From positions 9,705,427 to 9,769,426 of the forward strand of contig OX439127.1 of assembly GCA_949318235.1 (NCBI GenBank): a stretch of 64,000 nucleotides of DNA, in the 5' to 3' direction. The notes beneath the pieces were generated by a model. It saw nothing but the letters and a program-made list of their open reading frames with translations. It was not told the origin of the DNA and did no database searches. Below are positions 53,096-64,000 of the stretch, one piece after another (position 1 is the first letter of the stretch; each line of letters starts with the position of its first letter). Source of the DNA: Ecdyonurus torrentis (taxonomy: Eukaryota > Arthropoda > Insecta > Ephemeroptera > Heptageniidae). The position numbers and the translations under genes are program-made.

Positions 53096-53432
53096 AATGA
53101 GGATGACTAAAAATTTTGGTGGCTAATTTTATTTCATATTCTAAAAGAGTGCATTGTTGATGCATATGTGAATTTTTAATTTCTGAGTTCATTAAGTATT
53201 TTTAATTGATTTTTGAAAGTCATGAAATGACGTCACAATCTGTACAACTTTTTCCTATGCTCACATACAGGTGCAGCCTGTGATGTCATTTTGCGATTTT
53301 ATAAAATTCATAAAACATACATTATAAACTCAAAAATTAGAAATTCACATATGTATAGATTCAGGACAATGTCCTCTTTTAGAATATGAAATAAAATTAC
53401 CCACTTAAATTTTTTTGTAGTCTTCCTCATTA
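53096..53432. mobile_element. Compact palindromic element
   Basis: The arms start AATGAGGATGACTA and include TAATTTTATTTCATATTC, then CTAAAAGAG and TTTTTAATTTCTGAGTT. The inverse order is read back to AATGAGGAAGACTA at the right end. Total about 337 bp, loop near 53265, non-coding. Related to 34293-34962. Confidence 0.75.
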
Positions 53433-54144
53433 ACGTCTCTCTTTTTTTTTCTGCATTTTAAATTGTCATATTTTATATATTTGCAAGATTGGTATGATAT
53501 TTATTTCACTGTAATGAAATCAGTTTATTTAAATAAAAAATATGTGGTTAAACATCTATACCTTTTGTATAGTTCTATTAATTTTTTTTAGGCAATAAAA
53601 AGCATAATAATTAATTATCATGTATGTATCATTATATATGCAGTATGCACACTATATTATCATGTTCAGAGGTTGATAAAATTTTCTTATTGTTGCGTCA
53701 CTAGTTTTAAATTCTGTTTTTGGGATACTAGATCTACTTTTATGTGCAAAGCCATTGAACTAATAATAATGTATAAAATGGCAACAAATGGTATTTTTCG
53801 CCGGTCAGCCATTTTTGTCCTTTATCGTGCTGCCTTGAGGTAGGGTATATTATGGTTTAATAATGTAAATGTTATGCAAGGCATATGCTTGCGTAGGTGG
53901 CTAGGAAATAAAGCTGCAGTGGTTTTTAGGTCTACCTATAGTTCTCATATATAACATCATTAATGACTTCATTGATATGGTTTGTTGGGGAAATTCTATT
54001 GATGCAAATAAAAAAAAAAATTTACAAAAAAAGTCATACGTACAGTATGTAAATGTGGTGCTAAATTTAGAGCAGAATGTAGATATCGCTGTTCAAAATT
54101 TTAAACATTTTAACTGTACACACACACACACACAGAAAAAAAAC

Positions 54145-54315
<171 letters not shown>

Positions 54316-54637
54316 GGTATACAGAAAAAAAAAACGTTTAGATGATAGCGTTTATAAAATCTAGCATTACGTCTCTATATTTGGCCTACGATTGAGTATC
54401 ATTTTTTAATTAAAAAAAAATGTGTATATTACTATGTAAAATTAATAAAAATATTTTTTTTATGGCAAAATTAAGTTCATCTTTACCAGCAACAAACTAT
54501 TATTAAGTAAGGCATTTGACTTATATAGTCACTGGCCCCTATCTTTCACAGACAGAAATAAATATGTAATATTATATATTCTGCTAGCTCACTTACATGA
54601 GCAACACTTCTTTATGGCAACATTATTTATTCTACAT

Positions 54638-54640
<3 letters not shown>

Positions 54641-54697
<57 letters not shown>
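54641..54697. repeat. (TA)n microsatellite
   Basis: Pure TA dinucleotide of about 56 bp. Confidence 0.95.
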
Positions 54698-54699
<2 letters not shown>

Positions 54700-57600
54700 T
54701 AGCATAAATTTTATTTTGCACATGTAATTACTAATTATTTATGCAGTTCCAATTAAGCAACATTTATACTACATGACATAAATACAGCATAAATCACTTT
54801 TCTTTCTGTATAATATAAAAGTTTATGTACTATTATAATCAGGGTGTTGTATTAATATTTTGATTCAGCGCACAGTTTTTATTTTATTTACAAAAAAGTT
54901 TGCACGTATTTGTAGATAATGATGGAACAAACTTCACAAAAAAAAAAAAAGCAAGCATATTAATATATACATACAGATTCTTGTGCAATATAAAAATCGT
55001 TATCTTCATACTGCCATAAGTAACACGTATTGAAATTAAATAGCATATTATGTGCTTGCGTGAAAGAAAATGGATTACAAAAGAGTTAATAAGTATGTTG
55101 TATATAACAGAATACAACGATATCATTGTGTATATTATTAATATCATGTATGGGAACACTTTTTATTTTTTAAAGACGAGGGGGCTCCATGACATACAGA
55201 CTATCTTAGTTGATGGCTCTATTGAATAGCACGCTCCATGGGGCACGGGCCACTCTTCATGATAATACCACAACTTCAACTCCTCATTTTCATACACAGC
55301 ACTGTTAAATCATACAAACAAAAATTGTTTTATATAATACATTATTTATATTTTATTAAAGTATTATATAAAAGAACTGAAATGTATAGTAAAGGTCCCT
55401 TTTGTAGTTCCTTTGCCTTTGGAAATGAGAAAACTAATTTCATTCAAAAGATAACTAAATGTTTTTTTTTTTTTACTAAATAAGCAATATTACTCGGTTG
55501 ATGAATTTATGAAAATGATGACACAATTTAAATACAAATTGAAATGTGATTATTGACTGCCGTTGTATGGTATTAATAAATATATATATTTTTTCTATTT
55601 TCGTATTGTGTTGGCAAATAAGTGATAGTAAAAGTTTATTTACATATAATTATAGAGGAGTTATTTTCTGTGTGTCAAATAAGTTATGCCCAGTAAGCAA
55701 GATGTGATGCGCTGTTTTTGCGCTACCGCAATGTTTATAATTTTTTGCATAGTGTAATAGTTTTTTTTATTGTAATATTAGTGGCTCAATTTATGGTCAA
55801 GGTTCATGTAATATGGCTGAAATAGCCCTGTATGCGCCTTAATAAAAGATTATTATTATTATGTGTAAGTGCTTGTTAATATTTTATTGACAATCATTTC
55901 TACATTTTTGTCGTATTTTGAGGCAATAACCTAAGCTAATGCATTTAAATTGTGTTATGAATGTATAGGATGAAAGAAATGGATAAAGAGTTTGGAATTT
56001 TTTACTGTAAAAATTTTCCAGATAACTTAGGGCAACTTCCTCGGTGAAAAGTAAGATCATGCAAACGATGTTTTGAGAAAACGTTTATTCGCAGATGTTT
56101 GTTTACAGCTACTTAAATACTTGAATTACTTAAAATTTAGTAATCTGTATTGCACTACTATATTCATAAACTTGATAATTTTAATAAGTAATTTTTTGAT
56201 GAAAATAAAATAATTTTTTAATTTTTATAAACCAGGTTTTCTTATAGTAAAAATGTAAGAGTGCGTATAAGAGAAACTTGAAAAAAAAAAAAAAAGTTTG
56301 AAGTTAAAGATAATTATTTGCACGGCATTTGGCGTTTTTGATTGTGTACATATTTTTATCATTTTTAAATCTGTTGTAAGTATCGCAGTTTTAAGTAAAT
56401 AAATTTTAAAGTATTAATAACGTAATTAAAATTGTACATAACGTCACAAATTTTTGTGTGGAACATTTCCTTCAAGTTTGCCGGCGCGCTCCAACATTCC
56501 TATTTTTATAATGCTCTAAATTTGAAAATATATATTATATTTTTATTATTATTATTATTATGTCATTAAAATATTAATGAAAACTTCTACTTATTGCTTA
56601 ATTGATTGATTTACTGAGCTCTAGCAGAATTATATAAAGTATACCCACAAATTGTGAGATCCGATGAAAAAATATTAATTATTATATAAGAGTTAGCACA
56701 ATATATTGTAGCGCCAAGCTCAACAGATATTGATGAATATCATTTAATTTCATCACGGGCTTTTATGCAAGCGTTAAAATCTTGCATCAACATTTTTGTC
56801 CTTTTTTTTTTTTTTTTTTTCTGCCATCTAAGATTGATCTCTGCTTCATCATCCGGAAAGGGAAGTCTTACTTGCAGTTTTTAATTTGTGTACTTTGAAT
56901 CTGCATGATCTGCATGACAAGTAAAGTACGTATATTACATTACTTTCCATTTATTATTATATAGCATTCGTTAATAATTGATAAAAAATATATATATATC
57001 ATGCAAAATGAATAAATTAAATACATAATTATATGTTTGTTTTTTTAACTTTTCGTAATTTATACTATTAATTAATGTTTACAAGAAATACTATTTTGTT
57101 CGACGTTCAAAAGTACGATGCTATAGCCATACGGCTCAGTGATATCCTTAATTTTTGTACTGCAATGTAAAATGTGATGTGTTGACATAATAATGGCTGA
57201 ATTATCGCTATTTTTAGTTACAGAAAATTCGTCATTCTTAATATAAATATGTATAAACTTGTAATGAAATAATTTAAACAATATATTTGCTTTACTCTTA
57301 TTTTACTAATCTCTAAATAAGATAACTATTATTAACGTCTTTACCATTTTTTTTTCTTTTTTACTGTGATAATGATTTTTCAATGTACCACACGGAAATA
57401 AAAAACTTGCACAACTATAGACTGAAATGCAACACTAAAATTGCAAGTTATTCATTTCATTGCGGTACAACAATGCAACATATTGACCACTGAAAAATTA
57501 TTTACTTAATTCTTATACTATTGAATAAATTCTATGTTATTAATGCTTCAATTTTGTAATTTCTTAAATATTTATGCTTTACAACATAATTGTTATTCTA

Positions 57601-58166
57601 TGCAAAATAGTCGCTATATAGAATAGCATTAATTATGTTGTCGTGGACAAAAAATAAGTTGCTAAAGTTGAGCTATAGCTTAATTATTGCGTTTATATAA
57701 ACAAAATTTCTGCGTATGTATTTGGTCAACATATTTTATTCTTGATCTAAACCATATATAACTATTATTTGAAAATCTAGCTATTATGTTTTCTATATAA
57801 TATGTAGTATACAGCATTATGAGCTGTATATATACAGTACAAATAAATTTCCTGAGTAGGAACTTGTATGATTGTTAAGAATGAAAATGAGGTGTAATGT
57901 GGGAATTTGACAAAAAGTTGTATAACGGCAGGAAAATTTGATTGATTTATTTATTTTTATTACCATTTTGCACAGTGATACTGTAACATATTTATATGAT
58001 GTGATGTTACTGTAAACTTATTAAAATAATAATGGCAATAAAATAAATCAATAATAACATTGATAATAAATCTCATCTAAATGTGCTAATATTTTGTGGA
58101 GACACCATACAAAATTTGGAATTACGATTTTTAAAATTTTTAAGTCTTTAAGGCCCGATGTTACTT

Positions 58167-58310
58167 TCAATACTTTTTCTCCCATATCTGATAGTCAAGA
58201 GTTTCAACATTGTTATCAGGTAGTTGTTGCAATTGTCTTTCCAGTGACATACCTTTAGTTTTCAAGATATGAACCTTGGAACAACAACCCTTATTTTGTG
58301 TTGCGCTCAT
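58167..58310 (-). CDS. Weak small frame, 47 aa
   Basis: On the minus strand an ATG at 58310 opens 47 codons ending at 58167, in a patch less AT-biased than its surroundings. The peptide is of mixed composition (MSATQNKGCC... ...NVETLDYQIWEKKY) and not simple-sequence. A strong donor-like AAAG/GTATGT falls inside at about 58254-58249, so it could instead be the end of a first exon. I do not recognise it. It may be chance, a gene fragment or an old insertion. Confidence 0.2.
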   Translation of the reverse strand: MSATQNKGCCSKVHILKTKGMSLERQLQQLPDNNVETLDYQIWEKKY

Positions 58311-61300
58311 GCTGATCTTTGTGTATACGTGCGCCGTTGGGAGGGAGGGACAATCGTTCAAACGTTCGTGCAAGATAAGTGACGTTTTGATAAATTATAA
58401 AAAGCACACAGCTAATATTTTTTACGTACATAGTAATTATGTGAACCATAAAACACGAATTTCTTTCAAAGTTATGTTATTTCGATATAATATGATATTC
58501 ATTGTTATGTATATTCAATAATATAGAAATGATTTTCGCACTGCATAATCTTATCTTCATTTACATTGCATTATGTTGCAATCCTCTAATGATTCATTAT
58601 ATTATATTACGTAAATTATTCATCCTGTTTATTATACATTATGTAAAAAAACAAATTATGTACGATATAATTATCTCATTAAATTTTTATCTACGAACGA
58701 GTAGCATAGGACTTTTTTTTTTTTTTTTTTACTTTTTTACTTTTTTCGTGGGAAAATCAACCTGTTTTTACGTTTATATAATATATGTATATACATTAAC
58801 TTACCTTAAACTTTTTTAATCTTAACCTTACAACTTAAACAGCTTATTTTAATAAAAAAAAGGCCAATAATGCTTGTTATCGGTGGAAATTTTGGTCAAC
58901 ATTGTTATTACCTTAAAACAAATAAAAGTGGGACTTGTACACTTCACTTAAAATTTTCAGTTGTCTGTAATAGTTTTCTCAAAAATCACTTGCAAGAGGT
59001 TTTTGCAAAGCTAAAGGTTAGAAAATTAAATATTTCCTGGTGTTTTCCCGTGTGCATTTGACTGTTTACCACCGGTAACTATTCAACAATATATAGTTTT
59101 TTTTTGTTTTTTTTTACCTTGCGTTGTTTATGTCCTTTTTCTCTTCACAAAAATAGCTTTCAAGCACACTCAAATCAATTATAATTGCAACCACTTTATA
59201 AACTTGAAACTAAAACAAGACAAACGACTAAAACTAATTTGTTACTAGGGTGGTGAGGAAAACAATAATATAGCGCATATGTGTGCGTACAATAAAAAAA
59301 AAATAATAATAAAAAAAACGTCATTAAAGTAAAAATAGAAAGAATAGGGTATTTAAATAATATTTATAAATAATAATGATCATCGTAATATGGCAGTTTC
59401 CTTTAAAATTTTCCGCTATTCAAAAGAATCTGACGTATTTATCTGATAAGAAAATCAGGTCCTTTGAATCATTTTGGTTAACCACATCATTGTATAGCAA
59501 CGGATGAATCCGAGGGAGTGCGGAACAACCTTAAGATTTTTTTTCCAAGTTTTATTGTAACACATTAATAGTAGGCAGTTTCTTTTACATTTTATAGCCA
59601 CAACCACAAAATATACATACATCAATTTCTTCTCTGCGAAGCGGTTATGACGAACTCAAAAAGATAGCTCAGATTACGACTTACATCATTCATAGTCAAT
59701 TTTGCTTTTTTTTTTATTATTTTTTTTAATGTCAACTTCCACCATCATTTAATGTTTTTTTATGGATATTATATTTTAATATTTTTAATGTTTTTAAACA
59801 TTTTTTGAACGTCACAAGATTTTGTGGTTAGCCACCACGTTCATATGCTAATGAAATGTTCCTGTTTTTTGTATATTATTTATACTCTCGTGTAATGAAT
59901 AATTGACCTTTTATGGAAATATTACATCTATGTTTATATAAGGTAACCATATATGCTTAAAATAATATAAACTAGAATTCTTATACTTAAAGTAAAAGTT
60001 CATTTTTTTTATTAATATTTTATTATCGTAATAGAAAAATAAAACAATTCTTCAAAAATAAAAGACTGGGACAAACATATTATTCTATTTATAGTTAATA
60101 GTAATATTATAGATAATATAGTAATTATTATATTATTGGAAAAATATGTTTTTGCATAATATTGAAGATTAAAAAAATTATAAATAGCGTATTCTTTTTC
60201 TTCTTACTATAATTCCATTAAATCAGGTTTGTTATAAAACCTGCATTGATTGCATTTTTTTTTTGTATGCGGGTGCATTTATAAGGCATCAGGAATATTA
60301 AATTTTGTATACTTTTATACGAAGGAGGGATGTTGACTCAAGTACTTATAGTGTCAATGAAAGTTTTAAACCAACTTTATTTTGTCATATAAATGTTATA
60401 AGCTACATTAATATATTACTATAGAAATATTATGCTTTTTTATTATTTAAACTTTTAGTTTACGATAGTTTGGAAAACAATTAAGCTGTAAGTTTTTAAC
60501 TTTAATAGTATGAATATGAATAATAATGATATTTGTATTGTTCATTTCTTGTTATTATAATTTTTTAGTTTTGTATTTATCAGTTTTTTTTTATTGTTGT
60601 GAGATGAAAAAAACACAATTTTTTTTATCAATTTACCAATTTATTTCTTTACTTATTGATTGATTTATTTGTTTATTTATTTATTTCCACCAAGATATAG
60701 ATAGTGTAATATAAATAATGTCAAGAGCATGAAAATATAATTTTTAAAAAATACATCAATGAAAAGAAAAATATATATTTTGGTGGAAAGAGTACAATAT
60801 ATGCAAGGCGTTAATAAACACCACTGACTCTATAGAAGTGTTGCATGGGCTCCGTAGTTGTAGTAAGTAGTTATTTATAACTACAATTTAAATTCAATTT
60901 AGTTGAACTTAAAAAAATGAATTAGATAAACATCACTATCCGACAAAAAAAAATTTATTTACACAGCACTTGCCTGCTTGTATTATGTATAATATTTTTT
61001 ATATTGAGTTCAAAATCTGTTACAATAAGCATCGCAGAATAAAAAGAATAAAAAATAATTAAATTAAGTTACGAGCATAATATATTATATATAGTTATTT
61101 ATTATTTCATTATATGATATTTTTATATTTTGCTAATAATGAAAATCCAATGTATATAAGGCTATAATCTGCATGCTGGTTTGAATAATGAATATTAATT
61201 ATATATATATCTATATATTTTTTTTTAAATTTCCTGCTTCAAGTTTACTTTGAGTATGATGTAATATATTATGTTGGACATTGTTATAATTTTTATTGTT

Positions 61301-62112
61301 TTTTATTTCTGCTGTAAATATAAGAATATTTTGCATTTGACCAACTGATTTACGTCATCGCAAGATTGTACTGTATATACATTTAAATATTTTCCTTCTT
61401 ATGAAAAGATGTTCACGCTAAAATAAACAAAGATATAAAATTTCTAGTATATATATATGCATAATATTATAATAGCTACATGATGATAAAACAAAAATAA
61501 TAGATTTCTTTATACTGACACGCGAAACCGTGCGATATCAGCTTTTGCTTTTCAAAACATAAAACATTTTGTTGATTTTTGTTCCACGATGTTTATTATG
61601 CACACTTATTTAATTGTAAGCTGTCTTCCTTATTTTATCTTCATCCAATAAATAATGGGGATTTATACTAAACTATATGAAATAAAAAAGATCAAGAAAA
61701 CTCATCAAAATATCTAAATTTATAAAATTGCTCTCAAAAATATTCCTATTTACTGTATTCCTATTTATTCATATTCTTCGTTGCTTCTTTGTTTTTCGTT
61801 TGCTTGGCTTTTTTATTATTATTATTTTATAATTGATCAAATCATATTCTTAATTGAGATTCAATTTCATGAAAACATATTCATATAATTAATATAAATG
61901 GATATTTTTATTATTTTTTAATATTTCATATTTTAATATAATACTCCACTTTTTTTAAGACCGTACGAGGGAATAAATTAATTTTATTTTAGTTAACAAA
62001 ATTATTAGTTTGGCTTTGCTTGACCATATTTACATTATATAGGTGAATAACCCTTGCTGACATGTACAGATCATGAAAGGTAATTTAATCACATCACATA
62101 ATTTTGACTTAC

Positions 62113-62500
62113 CTTGCAATGCGGGTAACTGATGATGAGCGAGCAAATAAGATGATGGACCACCAAACATTTACGTTCTAATATTTAAAAATTATTGTTA
62201 GATTTATTTATAAGTTACAAATGAATTGAACACTTGTATTTTGGCCATGTACTTCACTAAAAGTCGCAGTTATATAGAGTTGTGCAATTGTTCCTGGAGA
62301 AACGTCTCTCTTGCTTAGTGACTTCTCAACTACCCCCTACCCCATGGACAAGAAAAGGTCGAATGTCTTGCAGTGTCTCCAATGTATCACGACTGGCATG
62401 CGCTGTCACGTCTCTTTTTGCCGCCACAAACCTTATACTTCCCTGTGACGAGGTCTGTACTGTAAACCGCGCTTGAGCAGCAATTTCATTCTCCCCGCCA
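62113..62500 (-). promoter_or_regulatory. Probable promoter and 5' non-coding exon of ELK
   Basis: On the minus strand the patch is markedly GC-richer than the surrounding 10 kb. It contains an inverted CCAAT box (ATTGGCCGGC) near 62537-62528, a second ATTGGCGGGG near 62505-62496, TATATAA near 62277-62271, and ends at 62113 in a strong donor (GCAAG then GTAAGT). No other upstream donor of this quality was seen facing the ELK acceptor at 52208. Linking it to ELK is an inference. Confidence 0.4.
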
Positions 62501-62815
62501 ATCTGAAGTCATAACATCATCACAGCTTGCCGGCCAATCATAATTCTCTATCATATTTTTACTTAAAAGTTAAAAAATATTTACAAGAACAAAGTAGTTT
62601 TTTTTTTTAATTATTATTATTATTATTTTAATTATTATTGCTTTAGAAATGTACTGTGATATTTGCAGTTGTAGCAGAAATTTATTGTTACCTTTTTATT
62701 ATCTAGTGAATAAATAATTGGGTGTGTATTTTTTTGAATGTTTGATAAGTATTAATTAAACATCAGAATATGCACATGATATTTATAAAGTATGGAATTG
62801 TGCATTGAATCGGGC

Positions 62816-62818
<3 letters not shown>

Positions 62819-62890
<72 letters not shown>
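62819..62890. repeat. (TC)n microsatellite
   Basis: Pure TC dinucleotide of about 70 bp. Confidence 0.97.
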
Positions 62891-62893
<3 letters not shown>

Positions 62894-63160
62894 TGAACGT
62901 CTTTTGATTGAAATAAAATCAACCAAACTCCATTGCATTTATGCTCATAGCATTCTCAATAAGAAGTAATATTATATGAGTACGCATGCTCTGCGATTGA
63001 AAATTTTATTCTTTACACTTTCTTTAAGGCAGTAAAGTACAATTTTATATGACTGAATGTATGTATACATTTTAATGCAATTTTACGACAAAAATTTTAT
63101 ATTACAAAGTTTTTTGAAATTTGGGAAAATTTTACAATTTAAGTAATGATTTTAGCCCCA

Positions 63161-63300
63161 TCTCTCTGTCTCTGTCTCTGTCTCTGTCTCTGTCTCTGTC
63201 TCTGTCTCTGTCTCTGTCTCTGTCTCTGTCTCTGTCTCTGTCTCTGTCTCTGTCTCTGTCCCTCCCTCCCTCTCTCTCTCTCTGTCCCTCTCTCTCTCTC
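63161..63300. repeat. (TCTCTG)n minisatellite grading into (TC)n
   Basis: About 15 TCTCTG hexamers in a row, then CCTCCC and TC-rich sequence. Long Ser-Leu and Leu-Cys frames across it are artefacts. Confidence 0.97.
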
Positions 63301-64000
63301 TCTATCTTCTTCTGCCTTCTCTTTGTTTTTAGGCGTTTTTTATAGTCTCTACTTACATGACATAGTATATAATTATAGTAGAGTGTAGTGTCTACAATTT
63401 AAAATCTTGGATGATTTGCAGTTACTCTGTTACTCATACAGAATGACTTTGTCTAAGATTATGCATTTCTGAAACATGTTTTTGAAACTTTTTTTTTTTT
63501 AATAATAATTTTGTATAGTTCTTGTTAGGACTTTTGATAATTTTTATATAAGTAATATATAAATTTACTTCCTTTGGGATATAGGAAAATGAGAATATTT
63601 TTTGAGAATCATTCAGAACTGCCCAAATCCTGGGAAAGCCTATTCGACTGACGGAGGGTGGATAATTACATTATCCACCGCATTACAGGTTTGATTTGTT
63701 TTTTCAGATAGTCGTACGTGACGGAGCGAAGGTACTTTTGTTTTCGAGTGGAAATATTGAGCCTGCAAATTTTTAATAATTAGTATTACACAACCACTTC
63801 AAAATTAAATTATAATTATAAAGATATAAAATCAACATATTTTTAAAAGTTTTATTTGTTGAACTTAAGAATAGGCTCCTAGCTACTGCTTCAAAAAAAA
63901 AAATACTGCATTACAGTTAAAGAGCTCATAATGAAAGCCATAGACCACATATAACAACATGTGCTTTTTAATGAATAAACCCGAAATGGAATCTTCAAAA

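Larger units (their letters stand above)
62540..64000. other. Terminal spacer with microsatellites
   Basis: Contains (TC)n at 62819-62890 and a (TCTCTG)n tract at 63161-63300. A less AT-biased stretch at about 63610-63740 includes the inverted pair GGTGGATAAT / ATTATCCACC near 63658-63679. No coding exon was recognised. Confidence 0.5.

Overview
This is an AT-rich eukaryotic window from an animal nuclear genome. It has long introns, long homopolymer and dinucleotide tracts, and many small inverted-repeat transposons. Protein details (an AMPK alpha chain very close to insect forms, an ELK-type ETS factor, a single KANK) suggest an arthropod, most likely a non-dipteran insect. The species cannot be fixed from the sequence.

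Four conserved protein-coding genes can be assembled exon by exon with matching reading phases. (1) KANK, + strand, 12 coding exons at 4713-22024, 1063 aa: KN motif, coiled coil, long low-complexity centre, acidic patch, C-terminal ankyrin repeats. A GC-richer stretch at about 600-1233 ending in a good splice donor is its likely promoter and 5' non-coding exon. (2) A two-exon cytochrome b561-domain reductase (CYB561D2-like), - strand, 31319-29238, 238 aa, with all four haem-ligand histidines. (3) AMPK catalytic subunit alpha, + strand, 12 coding exons at 33442-43677, 531 aa. (4) An ELK/TCF-type ETS factor, - strand, 52202-50511, 360 aa, with ETS domain, C-box with FQFP ERK-docking motif and a CtBP-like PINLD motif. 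Its first non-coding exon and promoter probably lie 10 kb upstream near 62113-62500.

Between the exons, mobile DNA dominates. The intron of AMPK alpha that splits the DFG motif holds a complete, recent, antisense LTR element at 35889-40072: two 1040-bp LTRs, ATTC target duplications, a primer site and a polypurine tract. Its 2.1-kb interior encodes only a small CCHC zinc-knuckle protein and no polymerase. The introns and spacers also hold at least ten foldback elements of a peculiar kind: the inverted-repeat bodies fall into three types, all share a conserved tail (CTAACCGCGATGGTTTTTT) at one end, and several have 11-17-bp target duplications. This is the best candidate for something undescribed. 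There are also TA-flanked Tc1/mariner-like MITEs, one MITE nested in another foldback, a hairpin made of 33-bp units, and eight scattered copies of the palindrome ATAGGCCTAT.

The genes are unrelated in pathway (cortical adhesion, membrane electron transfer, energy sensing, MAPK-driven transcription), and nothing suggests a functional cluster. The last 11 kb holds no recognisable coding exon apart from one weak 47-codon frame.
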